The notes beneath the pieces are model-generated. The model ran no database searches, was not told the origin of the DNA, and worked only from the letters and a program-made list of their open reading frames with translations. Below are positions 1 through 11,160 of a stretch of 64,000 nucleotides of DNA, piece by piece. Position 1 is the first letter of the stretch; the number at the start of each line of letters is the position of its first letter. This stretch comes from Cinclus cinclus (taxonomy: Eukaryota > Chordata > Aves > Passeriformes > Cinclidae): assembly GCF_963662255.1 (NCBI RefSeq), contig NW_026912191.1, positions 186,001 through 250,000 of the forward strand, written 5' to 3'. The position numbers and the translations under genes were made by a program.

Positions 1-20
1 TTTCTCCCAGACCAAAGCTG

Positions 21-36
21 CCCCCTCCTCCAAACC
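21..36 (-). other. G-rich potential two-tier quadruplex motif (first of about 327)
   Basis: The minus strand reads GGTTTGGAGGAGGGGG. Its four runs of at least two G separated by loops of 1-3 bases fit a two-tetrad G-quadruplex pattern, and the plus strand has the complementary C-rich run. The motif lies at the same place in nearly every monomer; a few carry GGCGGAGGGGG or GGAGGAGGGAGC instead. Whether it folds in cells is inference. Confidence 0.5.
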
Positions 37-52
37 TGGCTGCCATCGGAGG
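27..52. other. Short inverted repeat CCTCC / GGAGG in each monomer (first example)
   Basis: CCTCC at 27-31 is complementary to GGAGG at 48-52 with a 16-base loop. It overlaps the G-rich motif. It is conserved in nearly all monomers, though the ATCAGAGG variants weaken it. No function is claimed. Confidence 0.35.
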
Positions 53-121
53 CCCAAACGCGCCCTACAAAATGACACCTGCCAAGTGGGCTCTTGAGTT
101 TGGCTTCTTGGGGAAAAGTGA

Positions 122-133
122 CTCCTTTCGGAG
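122..133. other. Small perfect hairpin CTCC-TTTC-GGAG (first example; subtype-specific)
   Basis: Positions 122-125 pair with 130-133 around a four-base loop. The hairpin is nested inside a longer inverted pair TTGGCT (100-105) and AGCCAA (132-137). Monomers with CTTTCAAAGCC instead of CTTTCGGAGCC lose the inner stem, so the array alternates stem-positive and stem-negative monomers. A four-base stem may have no biological role. Confidence 0.4.
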
Positions 134-135
134 CC

Positions 136-153
136 AACTTGCCTAACTAGCCT
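136..153. repeat. 9-bp tandem duplication that defines long monomers (first example)
   Basis: Positions 136-144 read AACTTGCCT and 145-153 read AACTAGCCT. The 192-bp monomers carry only one copy, for example in 403-594. This looks like a replication-slippage duplication followed by T-to-A divergence in one lineage, giving the TAACTAGCC and TAACTTGCC subtypes. The TAACTAGCC form introduces a CTAG tetranucleotide and a stop codon in one minus-strand frame. Confidence 0.93.
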
Positions 154-594
154 GCGGCCTGTGCTGGGCTTTTGCCTACAAAAATTCCATAAGGACGAGG
201 ATTTCTCCCAGACCAAAGCTGCCCCCTCCTCCAAACCTGGCTGCCATCAGAGGCCCAAACGCGCCCTACAAAATGACATCTGCCAAGTGGGCTCTTGAGT
301 TTGGCTTCTTGGGGAAAAGTGCCTCCTTTCGGAGCCAAATTGCCTAACTTGCCTGCGGCCCGTCCTGGGCTTTTGCCTCCAAAAATTCCATAAGGACGAG
401 GATTTCTCCCAGACCAAAGCTGCCCCCTCTTCCAAACCTGGCTGCCATCGGAGGCCGAAACGCGCCCCACAAAATGACACCTGCATTGAGGGTTCTTGAG
501 TTTGGCTTCCTGGGGAAAAGTGCCTCCTTTCGGAGTCAACTTGCCTGCGGCCCATGCAGGGCTTTTGCCTACAAAAATTCCAGAAGGACGAGGA

Positions 595-785
595 TTTCTC
601 CCAGACCAAAGCTGCCCCCTCCTCCAAACCTGGCTGCCATCGGAGGCCCAAACGTGCCCTACAAAATGACACCTGCCAAGTGGGCTCTTGAGTTTGGCTT
701 CTTGGGTGGAAGTGCCTCCTTTCAAAGCCAACTTGCCTGCGGCCCGTCCTGGGCTTTTGCTACAAAAATTCCATAAGGACAAGGA
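595..785. repeat. 191-bp monomer (1-bp deletion subtype)
   Basis: It is a short monomer with one C missing in the TTTTGCCTAC box, which reads TTTTGCTAC (near 758-766). The same deletion marks many other monomers (ending at 1378, 1770, 4703 and 5488), usually with the upstream variant GTCCCGTCCCGGGC, so it is an inherited subtype rather than a scattered sequencing error. It shifts any reading frame by one. Confidence 0.9.
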
Positions 786-1962
786 TTTCTCCCAGACCAA
801 AGCTGCCCCCTCCTCCAAACCTGGCTGCCATCGGAGGCCCAAACGCGCCCTACAAAATGACATTTGCCAAGTGGGCTCTTGAGTTTGGCTTCTTGCGGAA
901 AAGTGCCTCCTTTCAAAGCCAACTTGCCTATCTAGCCTGCGGCCCGTACTGGGCTTTTGCCTACAAAAATTCCATAAGGACGAGGATTTCTCACAGACCA
1001 AAGCTGCCCCCTCCTCCAAACCTGGCTGCCATCGGAGGCCCAAACGCGCCCCACAAAATGACATCTGCATTGAGGGTTCTTGAGTTTGGCTTCTTGGGGA
1101 AAAGTGCCTCCTTTCGGAGCCAACTTGCCTAACTTGCCTGCGGCCCGTCCTGGGCTTTTGCCTACAAAAATTCCATAAGGACGAGGATTTCTCCCAGGCC
1201 AAAGCTGCCCCCTCCTCCAAACCTGGCTGCCATCGGAGGCCCAAACGTGCCCTACAAAATGACACCTGCCAAGTGGGCTCTTGAGTTTGGCTTCTTGGGG
1301 AAAAGTGACTCCTTTCAAAACCAACTTGCCTGTGTCCCGTCCCGGGCTTTTGCTACAAAAATTCCAGAAGGACGAGGATTTCTCCCAGACCAAAGCTGCC
1401 CCCTCCTCCAAACCTGGCTGCCATCGGAGGCCCAAACGCGCCCCACAAAATGACATCTGCATTGAGGGTTCTTGAGTTTGGCTTCTTGGGGAAAAGTGCC
1501 TCCTTTCGGAGCCAACTTGCCTAACTTGCCTGCGGCCCGTCCTGGGCTTTTGCCTCCAAAAATTCCATAAGGACGAGGATTTCTCCCAGGCCAAAGCTGC
1601 CCCCTCCTCCAAACCTGGCTGCCATCGGAGGCCCAAACGTGCCCTACAAAATGACACCTGCCAAGTGGGCTCTTGAGTTTGGCTTCTTGGGGAAAAGTGA
1701 CTCCTTTCAAAACCAACTTGCCTGTGTCCCGTCCCGGGCTTTTGCTACAAAAATTCCATAAGGACGAGGATTTCTCCCAGACCAAAGCTGCCCCCTCCTC
1801 CAAACCTGGCTGCCATCGGAGGCCCAAACGTGCCCTACAAAATGACATCTGCTAAGTGGGCTCTTGAGTTTGGCTTCTTGGGTGGAAGTACCTCCTTTCA
1901 AAGCCAACTTGCCTGCGGCCCGTCCTGGGCTTTTGCCTACAAAAATTCCATAAGGATGAGGA

Positions 1963-2154
1963 TTTCTCCCAGACCAAAGCTGCCCCCTCCTCCAAACCTG
2001 GCTGCCATCGGAGGCCCAAACGTGCCCTACAAAATGACACCTGCCAAGTGGGCTCTTGAGTTTGGCTTCTTGGGTGGAAGTGCCTCCTTTCAAAGCAAAC
2101 TTGCCTGCGGCCCGTCCTGGGCTTTTGCCTACAAAAATTCCATAAGGACGAGGA
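1963..2154. repeat. Representative short monomer, 192 bp
   Basis: This is the basic unit. In order it contains: TTTCTCCCAGACC; the C-rich run CCCCCTCCTCC; CTGGCTGCCATCGGAGGCCC; an ACGTGCC box (ACGCGCC in most others); TACAAAATGACACCTG; GCCAAGTGGGCTCTTGAG; TTTGGCTTCTTGGG; a variable GGTGGAAGTGCC box; CTCCTTTCAAAGC; a single AACTTGCCT; GCGGCCCGTCCTGGGC; TTTTGCCTACAAAAATTCC; and ATAAGGACGAGGA. The 192-bp length is a multiple of three, so any reading frame passes through unchanged. Other 192-bp monomers start at 403, 2155-type neighbours excepted, and at 3333, 3525 and 3717. Confidence 0.95.
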
Positions 2155-2940
2155 TTTCTCCCAGACCAAAGCTGCCCCCTCCTCCAAACCTGGCTGCCAT
2201 TGGAGGCCCAAACGCGCCCTACAAAATGACACCTGCCAAGTGGGCTCTTGAGTTTGGCTTCTTGGGGGAAAGTGCCTCCTTTCAAAGCCAACTTGCCTAA
2301 CTAGCCTGCGGCCCGTGCTGGGCTTTAGACTACAAAAATTCCATAAGGACGAGGATTTCTCCCAGACCAAAGCTGCCCCCTCCTCCAAACCTGGCTGCCA
2401 TCGGAGGCCCAAATGCGCCCCACAAAATGACATCTGCCAAGTGGGCTCTTGAGTTTGGCTTCTTGGGGAAAAGTGCCTCCTTTCGGAGCCAACTTGCCTA
2501 ACTTGCCTGCGGCCCGTCCTGGGCTTTTGCCTCCAAAAATTCCAGAAGGACGAGGATTTCTCCCAGACCAAAGCTGCCCCCTCCTCCAAACCTGGCTGCC
2601 ATCGGAGGCCCAAACGCGCCCCACAAAATGACACCTGCATTGAGGGTTCTTGAGTTTGGCTTCCTGGGGAAAAGTGCCTCCTTTCGGAGTCAACTTGCCT
2701 GCGGCCCATGCAGGGCTTTTGCCTACAAAAATTCCAGAAGGACGAGGATTTCTCCCAGACCAAAGCTGCCCCCTCCTCCAAACCTGGCTGCCATCGGAGG
2801 CCCAAACGTGCCCTACAAAATGACACCTGCCAAGTGGGCTCTTGAGTTTGGCTTCTTGGGTGGAAGTGCCTCCTTTCAAAGCCAACTTGCCTGCGGCCGG
2901 TCCTGGGCTTTTGCCTACAAAAATTCCATAAGGACGAGGA

Positions 2941-3140
2941 TTTCTCCCAGACCAAAGCTGCCCCCTCCTCCAAACCTGGCTGCCATTGGAGGCCCAAACG
3001 CGCCCTACAAAATGACATCTGCCAAGTGGGCTCTTGAGATTGGCTTCTTGCGGAAAATGCCTCCTTTCAAAGCCAACTTGCCTAACTAGCCTGCGGCCCG
3101 TGCTGGGCTTTAGACTACAAAAATTCCATAAGGACGAGGA
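2941..3140. repeat. 200-bp monomer (long form with 1-bp deletion)
   Basis: This is a long monomer in which the box normally read CGGAAAAGTGCC is CGGAAAATGCC (near 3051), a one-base loss. It also carries GAGATTGG in place of GAGTTTGG and the TTTAGAC variant near its end. The same combination occurs one higher-order unit later (8621-8820) and at 14484-14683, 16629-16828 and 23666-23865. At 28.8, 33.7, 39.8 and 49.6 kb the GAGATTGG marker remains but the lost G is present. Confidence 0.88.
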
Positions 3141-4310
3141 TTTCTCCCAGACCAAAGCTGCCCCCTCCTCCAAACCTGGCTGACATCGGAGGCCCAAACG
3201 CGCCCTACAAAATGACATCTGCCAAGTGGGCTCTTGAGTTTGGCTTTCTGGGGAGAAGTGCCTCCTTTCGGAGTCAACTTGCCTGCGGCTCATGCAGGGG
3301 TTTTGCCTACAAAAATTCCATAAGGACGAGGATTTCTCCCAGACCAAAGCTGCCCCCTCCTCCAAACCTGGCTGCCATCGGAGGCCCAAACGCGCCCTAC
3401 AAAATGACACCTGCCAAGTGGGCTCTTGAGTTTGGCTTCTTGGGGAAAATTGCCTCCTTTCGGAGTCAACTTGCCGGCGGCCCATGCAGGGCTTTTGCCT
3501 ACAAAAATTCCATAAGGACGAGGATTCCTCCCAGACCAAAGCTGCCCCCTCCGCCAAACCTGGCTGCCATCGGAGGCCCAAACGCGCCCTACAAAATGAC
3601 ATCTGCCAAGCGGGCTCTTGAGTTTGGCTTCTTGGGGAAAAGTGCCTCCTTTCGGAGTCAACTTGCCGGCGGCCCATGCAGGGCTTTTGCCTCCAAAAAT
3701 TCCATAAGGACGAGGATTTCTCCCAGACCAAAGCTGCCCCCTCCTCCAAACCTGGCTGCCATCGGAGGCCCAAACGCGCCCTACAAAATGACACCTGCCA
3801 AGTGGGCTCTTGAGTTTGGCTTCTTGGGGAAAAGTGCCTCCTTTCGGAGCCAAATTGCCTAACTTGCCTGCGGCCCGTCCTGGGCTTTTGCCTCCAAAAA
3901 TTCCAGAAGGACGAGGATTTCTCCCAGACCAAAGCTGCCCCCTCCTCCAAACCTGGCTGCCATCGGAGGCCCAAACGCGCCCCACAAAATTACACCTGCA
4001 TTGAGGGTTCTTGTGTTTGGCTTCCTGGGGAAAAGTGCCTCCCTTCGGAGTCAACTTGCCTGCGGCCCATGCAGGGCGTTTGCCTCCAAAAATTCCATAA
4101 GGACGAGGATTTCTCCCAGACCAAAGCTGCCCCCTCCTCCAAACCTGGCTGCCATTGGAGGCCCAAACGTGCCCTACAAAATGACACCTGCCAAGTGGGC
4201 TCTTGAGTTTGGCTTCTTGGGTGGAAGTGCCTCCTTTCAAAGCCAACTTGCCTAACTAGCCTGCGGCCCGTGCTGGGCTTTAGACTACAAAAATTCCATA
4301 AGGACGAGGA

Positions 4311-4512
4311 TTTCTCCCAGACCAAAGCTGCCCCCTCCTCCAAACCTGGCTGCCATCGGAAGCCCAAACGCGCCCCACAAAATGACATCTGCATTTGAGG
4401 GTTCTTGAGTTTGGCTTATTGGGGAAAAGTGCCTCCTTTCGGAGTCAACTTGCCTAACTTGCCTGCGGCCCATGTGGGGTTTTTGCCTACAAAAATTCCA
4501 TAAGGACGAGGA
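4311..4512. repeat. 202-bp monomer (long form with 1-bp insertion)
   Basis: This is a long monomer with GCATTTGAGG instead of GCATTGAGG (near 4392), a one-T gain. It also carries GGCTTATTGG and the CCCATGTGGGGTTTTTGCC variant. The same monomer recurs at 10576-10777 and near 19758-19959, which ties these higher-order units together. Confidence 0.88.
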
Positions 4513-7500
4513 TTTCTCCCAGACCAAAGCTGCCCCCTCCTCCAAACCTGGCTGACATCGGAGGCCCAAACGCGCCCTACAAAATGACACCTGCCAAGTC
4601 GGCTCTTGAGTTTGGCATCTTGGGGAAAAGTGCCTCCTTTCAAAGCCAACTTGCCTGCGGCCCGTCCTGGGCTTTTGCTACAAAAATTCCATAAGGACGA
4701 GGATTCCTCCCAGACCAAAGCTGCCCCCTCCTCCAAACCTGGCTGCCATCGGAGGCCCAAACGCGCCCTACAAAATGACATCTGCCAAGTGGGCTCTTGA
4801 GTTTGGCTTTCTGGGGAAAAGTGCCTCCTTTCGGAGTCAACTTGCCTGCGGCTCATGCAGGGGTTTTGCCTACAAAAATTCCATAAGGACGAGGATTTCT
4901 CCCAGACCAAAGCTGCCCCCTCCTCCAAACCTGGCTGCCATCGGAGGCCCAAACGCGCCCTACAAAATGACATCTGCATTGTGGGTTCTTGAGTTTGGCT
5001 TCTTGGGGAAAAGTGCCTCCTTTCGGAGCCAACTTGCCTAACTTTCCTGCGGCCCGTGCTGGGCTTTTGAGTACAAAAATTCCAGAAGGACGAGGATTTC
5101 TCCCAGACCAAAGCTGCCCCCTCCTCCAAACCTGGCTGCCATCGGAGGCCCAAACGCGCCCTACAAAATGACACCTGCCAAGTGGGCTCTTGAGTTTGTC
5201 TTCTTGGGGAAAAGTGCCTCCTTTCAAAGCCAACTTGCCTAACTTGCCTGCGGCCCGTCCTGGGCTTTTGACTACAAAAATTCCAGAAGGACAAGGATTT
5301 CTCCCAGACCAAAGCTGCTCCCTCCTCCAAACGTCGCTGCCATCAGAGGCCCAAACGCGCCCTACAAAATGACATCTGCATTGTGGGTTCTTGAGTTCGG
5401 ATTCTTGGGGAAAAGTGACTCCTTTCAAAACCAACTTGCCTGCGTCCCGTCCAGGACGATTGCTACAAAAATTCCATAAGGACGAGGATTCCTCCCAGAC
5501 GAAAGCTGCCCCCTCCGCCAAACCTGGCTGCCATCAGAGGCCCAAACGCGCCCTACAAAATGACATCTGCCAAGCGGGCTCTTGAGTTTGGCTTCTTGGG
5601 GAAAAGTGCCTCCTTTCGGAGTCAACTTGCCTGCGGCCCATGCAGGGCTTTTGCCTACAAAAATTCCATAAGGACGAGGATTTCTCCCAGACCAAAGCTG
5701 CCCCCTCCTCCAAACCTGGCTGCCATCGGAGGCCCAAACGCGCCCTACAAAATGACACCTGCCAAGTGGGCTCTTGAGTTTGGCTTCTTGGGGAAAAGTG
5801 ACTCCTTTCGGAGCCAACTTGCCTAACTAGCCTGCGGCCTGTGCTGGGCTTTTGCCTACAAAAATTCCATAAGGACGAGGATTTCTCCCAGACCAAAGCT
5901 GCCCCCTCCTCCAAACCTGGCTGCCATCAGAGGCCCAAACGCGCCCTACAAAATGACATCTGCCAAGTGGGCTCTTGAGTTTGGCTTCTTGGGGAAAAGT
6001 GCCTCCTTTCGGAGCCAAATTGCCTAACTTGCCTGCGGCTCGTCCTGGGCTTTTGCCTCCAAAAATTCCATAAGGACGAGGATTTCTCCCAGACCAAAGC
6101 TGCCCCCTCCTCCAAACCTGGCTGCCATCGGAGGCCGAAACGCGCCCCACAAAATGACACCTGCATTGAGGGTTCTTGAGTTTGGCTTCCTGGGGAAAAG
6201 TGCCTCCTTTCGGAGTCAACTTGCCTGCGGCCCATGCAGGGCTTTTGCCTACAAAAATTCCAGAAGGACGAGGATTTCTCCCAGACCAAAGCTGCCCCCT
6301 CCTCCAAACCTGGCTGCCATCGGAGGCCCAAACGTGCCCTACAAAATGACACCTGCCAAGTGGGCTCTTGAGTTTGGCTTCTTGGGTGGAAGTGCCTCCT
6401 TTCAAAGCCAACTTGCCTGCGGCCCGTCCTGGGCTTTTGCTACAAAAATTCCATAAGGACAAGGATTTCTCCCAGACCAAAGCTGCCCCCTCCTCCAAAC
6501 CTGGCTGCCATCGGAGGCCCAAACGCGCCCTACAAAATGACATTTGCCAAGTGGGCTCTTGAGTTTGGCTTCTTGCGGAAAAGTGCCTCCTTTCAAAGCC
6601 AACTTGCCTATCTAGCCTGCGGCCCGTACTGGGCTTTTGCCTACAAAAATTCCATAAGGACGAGGATTTCTCACAGACCAAAGCTGCCCCCTCCTCCAAA
6701 CCTGGCTGCCATCGGAGGCCCAAATGCGCCCCACAAAATGACATCTGCATTGAGGGTTCTTGAGTTTGGCTTCTTGGGGAAAAGTGCCTCCTTTCGGAGC
6801 CAACTTGCCTAACTTGCCTGCGGCCCGTCCTGGGCTTTTGCCTACAAAAATTCCATAAGGACGAGGATTTCTCCCAGGCCAAAGCTGCCCCCTCCTCCAA
6901 ACCTGGCTGCCATCGGAGGCCCAAACGTGCCCTACAAAATGACACCTGCCAAGTGGGCTCTTGAGTTTGGCTTCTTGGGGAAAAGTGACTCCTTTCAAAA
7001 CCAACTTGCCTGTGTCCCGTCCCGGGCTTTTGCTACAAAAATTCCAGAAGGACGAGGATTTCTCCCAGACCAAAGCTGCCCCCTCCTCCAAACCTGGCTG
7101 CCATCGGAGGCCCAAACGCGCCCCACAAAATGACATCTGCATTGAGGGTTCTTGAGTTTGGCTTCTTGGGGAAAAGTGCCTCCTTTCGGAGCCAACTTGC
7201 CTAACTTGCCTGCGGCCCGTCCTGGGCTTTTGCCTCCAAAAATTCCATAAGGACGAGGATTTCTCCCAGGCCAAAGCTGCCCCCTCCTCCAAACCTGGCT
7301 GCCATCGGAGGCCCAAACGTGCCCTACAAAATGACACCTGCCAAGTGGGCTCTTGAGTTTGGCTTCTTGGGGAAAAGTGACTCCTTTCAAAACCAACTTG
7401 CCTGTGTCCCGCCCCGGGCTTTTGCTACAAAAATTCCATAAGGACGAGGATTTCTCCCAGACCAAAGCTGCCCCCTCCTCCAAACCTGGCTGCCATCGGA

Positions 7501-9789
7501 GGCCCAAACGTGCCCTACAAAATGACATCTGCTAAGTGGGCTCTTGAGTTTGGCTTCTTGGGTGGAAGTACCTCCTTTCAAAGCCAACTTGCCTGCGGCC
7601 CGTCCTGGGCTTTTGCCTACAAAAATTCCATAAGGATGAGGATTTCTCCCAGACCAAAGCTGCCCCCTCCTCCAAACCTGGCTGCCATCGGAGGCCCAAA
7701 CGTGCCCTACAAAATGACACCTGCCAAGTGGGCTCTTGAGTTTGGCTTCTTGGGTGGAAGTGCCTCCTTTCAAAGCAAACTTGCCTGCGGCCCGTCCTGG
7801 GCTTTTGCCTACAAAAATTCCATAAGGACGAGGATTTCTCCCAGACCAAAGCTGCCCCCTCCTCCAAACCTGGCTGCCATTGGAGGCCCAAACGCGCCCT
7901 ACAAAATGACACCTGCCAAGTGGGCTCTTGAGTTTGGCTTCTTGGGGGAAAGTGCCTCCTTTCAAAGCCAACTTGCCTAACTAGCCTGCGGCCCGTGCTG
8001 GGCTTTAGACTACAAAAATTCCATAAGGACGAGGATTTCTCCCAGACCAAAGCTGCCCCCTCCTCCAAACCTGGCTGCCATCGGAGGCCCAAATGCGCCC
8101 CACAAAATGACATCTGCCAAGTGGGCTCTTGAGTTTGGCTTCTTGGGGAAAAGTGCCTCCTTTCGGAGCCAACTTGCCTAACTTGCCTGCGGCCCGTCCT
8201 GGGCTTTTGCCTCCAAAAATTCCAGAAGGACGCGGATTTCTCCCAGACCAAAGCTGCCCCCTCCTCCAAACCTGGCTGCCATCGGAGGCCCAAACGCGCC
8301 CCACAAAATGACACCTGCATTGAGGGTTCTTGAGTTTGGCTTCCTGGGGAAAAGTGCCTCCTTTCGGAGTCAACTTGCCTGCGGCCCATGCAGGGCTTTT
8401 GCCTACAAAAATTCCAGAAGGACGAGGATTTCTCCCAGACCAAAGCTGCCCCCTCCTCCAAACCTGGCTGCCATCGGAGGCCCAAACGTGCCCTACAAAA
8501 TGACACCTGCCAAGTGGGCTCTTGTGTTTGGCTTCTTGGGTGGAAGTGCCTCCTTTCAAAGCCAACTTGCCTGCGGCCTGTCCTGGGCTTTTGCCTACAA
8601 AAATTCCATAAGGACGAGGATTTCTCCCAGAACAAAGCTGCCCCCTCCTCCAAACCTGGCTGCCATTGGAGGCCCAAACGCGCCCTACAAAATGACATCT
8701 GCCAAGTGGGCTCTTGAGATTGGCTTCTTGCGGAAAATGCCTCCTTTCAAAGCCAACTTGCCTAACTAGCCTGTGGCCCGTGCTGGGCTTTAGACTACAA
8801 AAATTCCATAAGGACGAGGATTTCTCCCAGACCAAAGCTGCCCCCTCCTCCAAACCTGGCTGACATCGGAGGCCCAAACGCGCCCTACAAAATGACATCT
8901 GCCAAGTGGGCTCTTGAGTTTGGCTTTCTGGGGAGAAGTGCCTCCTTTCGGAGTCAACTTGCCTGCGGCTCATGCAGTGGTTTTGCCTACAAAAATTCCA
9001 TAAGGACGAGGATTTCTCCCAGACCAAAGCTGCCCCCTCCTCCAAACCTGGCTGCCATCGGAGGCCCAAACGCGCCCTACAAAATGACACCTGCCAAGTG
9101 GGCTCTTGAGTTTGGCTTCTTGGGGAAAATTGCCTCCTTTCGGAGTCAACTTGCCGGCGGCCCATGCAGGGCTTTTGCCTACAAAAATTCCATAAGGACG
9201 AGGATTCCTCCCAGACCAAAGCTGCTCCCTCCTCCAAACCTGGCTGCCATCGGAGGCCCAAACGCGCCCTACAAAATGACATCTGCCAAGCGGGCTCTTG
9301 AGTTTGGCTTCTTGGGGAAAAGTGCCTCCTTTCGGAGTCAACTTGCCGGCGGCCCATGCAGGGCTTTTGCCTCCAAAAATTCCATAAGGACGAGGATTTC
9401 TCCCAGACCAAAGCTGCCCCCTCCTCCAAACCTGGCTGCCATCGGAGGCCCAAACGCGCCCTACAAAATGACACCTGCCAAGTGGGCTCTTGAGTTTGGC
9501 TTCTTGGGGAAAAGTGCCTCCTTTCGGAGCCAAATTGCCTAACTTGCCTGCGGCCCGTCCTGGGCTTTTGCCTACAAAAATTCCAGAAGGACGAGGATTT
9601 CTCCCAGACCAAAGCTGCCCCCTCCTCCAAACCTGGCTGCCATCGGAGGCCCAAACGCGCCCCACAAAATTACACCTGCATTGAGGGTTCTTGAGTTTGG
9701 CTTCCTGGGGAAAAGTGCCTCCCTTCGGAGTCAACTTGCCTGCGGCCCATGCAGGGCGTTTGCCTCCAAAAATTCCATAAGGACGAGGA

Positions 9790-10575
9790 TTTCTCCCAGA
9801 CCAAAGCTGCCCCCTCCTCCAAACCTGGCTGCCATTGGAGGCCCAAACGTGCCCTACAAAATGACACCTGCCAAGTGGGCTCTTGAGTTTGGCTTCTTGG
9901 GTGGAAGTGCCTCCTTTCAAAGCCAACTTGCCTGCGGCCCGTCCTGGGCTTTTGCCTACAAAAATTCCATAAGGACGAGGATTTCTCCCAGACCAAAGCT
10001 GCCCCCTCCTCCAAACCTGGCTGCCATCGGAGGCCCAAACGCGCCCTACAAAATGACATCTGCCAAGTGGGCTCTTGAGTTTGGCTTCTTGCGGAAAAGT
10101 GCCTCCTTTCAAAGCCAACTTGCCTAACTAGCCTGCAGCCCATTCTGGGCTTTTGCCTCCAAAAATTCCATAAGGACGAGGATTTCTCCCAGACCAAAGC
10201 TGCCCCCTCCTCCAAACCTAGCTGCCATCGGTGGCCCAAACGCGCCCTACAAAATGACATCTGCCAAGTGGGCTCCTGAGTTTGGCTTCTTGGGGGAAAT
10301 TGCCTCCTTTCAAAGCCAACTTGCCTGCAGCCCGTCCTGGGCTTTTGCCTCCAAAAATTCCATAAGGACGAGGATTTCTCCCAGACCAAAGCTGCCCCCT
10401 CCTCCAAACCTGGCTGCCATCGGAGGCCCAAACGCGCCCTACAAAATGACATCTGCCAAGTGGGCTCTTGAGTTTGGCTTCTTGCGGAAAAGTGCCTCCT
10501 TTCAAAGCCAACTTGCCTAACTAGCCTGCGGCCCGTGCTGGGCTTTAGACTACAAAAATTCCATAAGGACGAGGA
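9790..10575. repeat. Four-monomer segment replacing one monomer of unit 1 (585-bp gain)
   Basis: Unit 1 has one 201-bp monomer here (4110-4310). Unit 2 has monomers of 192, 201, 192 and 201 bp starting at 9790, 9982, 10183 and 10375. The left part matches the start of the unit 1 monomer (TTGGAGGCCC, GGTGGAAGTGCC) and the right part matches its end (AACTAGCC followed by TTTAGAC). The gain is a whole number of monomers with phase preserved, as expected of unequal exchange within the array. Confidence 0.88.
10183..10374. repeat. Divergent 192-bp monomer marking the 9,182-bp duplication
   Basis: This monomer carries a rare combination: ACCTAGCTGCCATCGGTGG, GGCTCCTGAG, GGGGGAAATTGCC and CTGCAGCCCG. 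It is absent from the first higher-order unit and recurs at 19365-19556, exactly 9,182 bp downstream. It sits at the left edge of the long homologous block and is a good tag for tracking that duplication. Confidence 0.88.
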
Positions 10576-11160
10576 TTTCTCCCAGACCAAAGCTGCCCCC
10601 TCCTCCAAACCTGGCTGCCATCGGAAGCCCAAACGCGCCCCACAAAATGACATCTGCATTTGAGGGTTCTTGAGTTTGGCTTATTGGGGAAAAGTGCCTC
10701 CTTTCGGAGTCAACTTGCCTAACTTGCCTGCGGCCCATGTGGGGTTTTTGCCTACAAAAATTCCATAAGGACGAGGATTTCTCCCAGACCAAAGCTGCCC
10801 CCTCCTCCAAACCTGGCTGACATCGGAGGCCCAAACGCGCCCTACAAAATGACACCTGCCAAGTCGGCTCTTGAGTTTGGCATCTTGGGGAAAAGTGCCT
10901 CCTTTCAAAGCCAACTTGCCTGCGGCCCGTCCTGGGCTTTTGCTACAAAAATTCCATAAGGACGAGGATTCCTCCCAGACCAAAGCTGCCCCCTCCTCCA
11001 AACCTGGCTGCCATCGGAGGCCCAAACGCGCCCTACAAAATGACATCTGCCAAGTGGGCTCTTGAGTTTGGCTTTCTGGGGAAAAGTGCCTCCTTTCGGA
11101 GTCAACTTGCCTGCGGCTCATGCAGGGGTTTTGCCTACAAAAATTCCATAAGGACGAGGA

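Larger units (their letters stand above)
1..201. repeat. Representative long monomer, 201 bp, with 9-bp duplication
   Basis: It is identical in layout to the 192-bp form except for a 9-bp tandem duplication at 136-153 (AACTTGCCT then AACTAGCCT). The second 9-mer is AACTTGCCT in other long monomers, for example 987-1187. The extra 9 bp fully explain the 201-bp length. Since short and long forms are interspersed in a fixed order within each higher-order unit, the duplication predates the higher-order amplification. Rare variants of the element are TATCTAGCC (near 928), TAACTTTCC (near 5040), TAACTCGCC (near 52553) and GATTAACTTGCC (near 63283). Confidence 0.95.
1..5680. repeat. Higher-order repeat unit 1: 29 monomers, 5,680 bp
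   Basis: Monomers start at 1, 202, 403, 595, 786, 987, 1188, 1379, 1580, 1771, 1963, 2155, 2356, 2557, 2749, 2941, 3141, 3333, 3525, 3717, 3918, 4110, 4311, 4513, 4704, 4896, 5097, 5298 and 5489. The next unit begins at 5681 with the same monomer order. Subtype markers recur at exactly +5,680: the 191-bp monomers, GAGATTGG, TATCTAGCC, AAAATTACACC at 3991, and CCCATGTGGGG. The two units differ by scattered single bases and by two block indels. Whether 5,680 bp is the ancestral unit cannot be decided here. Confidence 0.93.

Noticed and set aside
80..110. RNA polymerase III A box or B box, that is, a tRNA- or SINE-derived monomer
   Set aside because: TGCCAAGTGGGC and GGTTCTTGAG resemble the A and B boxes only loosely. 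Spacing and key bases do not fit and no tRNA fold is apparent.
129..145. CENP-B box (pattern NTTCGNNNNANNCGGGN)
   Set aside because: TTTCGGAGCCAACTTGCC has the TTCG but lacks the required A and CGGG. The CCCG and CGAA pieces elsewhere (for example GGCCGAAACG) do not have the right spacing. No canonical box was found on either strand.
171..190. SINE-like CTACAAAAATT stretch
   Set aside because: An 11-base similarity is too short. The flanking sequence has no SINE features and the stretch is simply part of every monomer.
474..776. Plus-strand open frames with proline-rich stretches (about 60-280 codons, the longest at 53452-54306) as small genes
   Set aside because: They are the same monomer read in the other direction, each ending at the TAA of a 9-bp duplication or at ATAAGG. 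They are repeated hundreds of times with no individual feature.
1330..1350. Rho-independent terminator-like GC stem (GTCCCGTCCCGGGC) followed by TTTTG
   Set aside because: The stem is only CCCGGG, the T run is short, and the sequence is an ordinary monomer variant recurring throughout the array.
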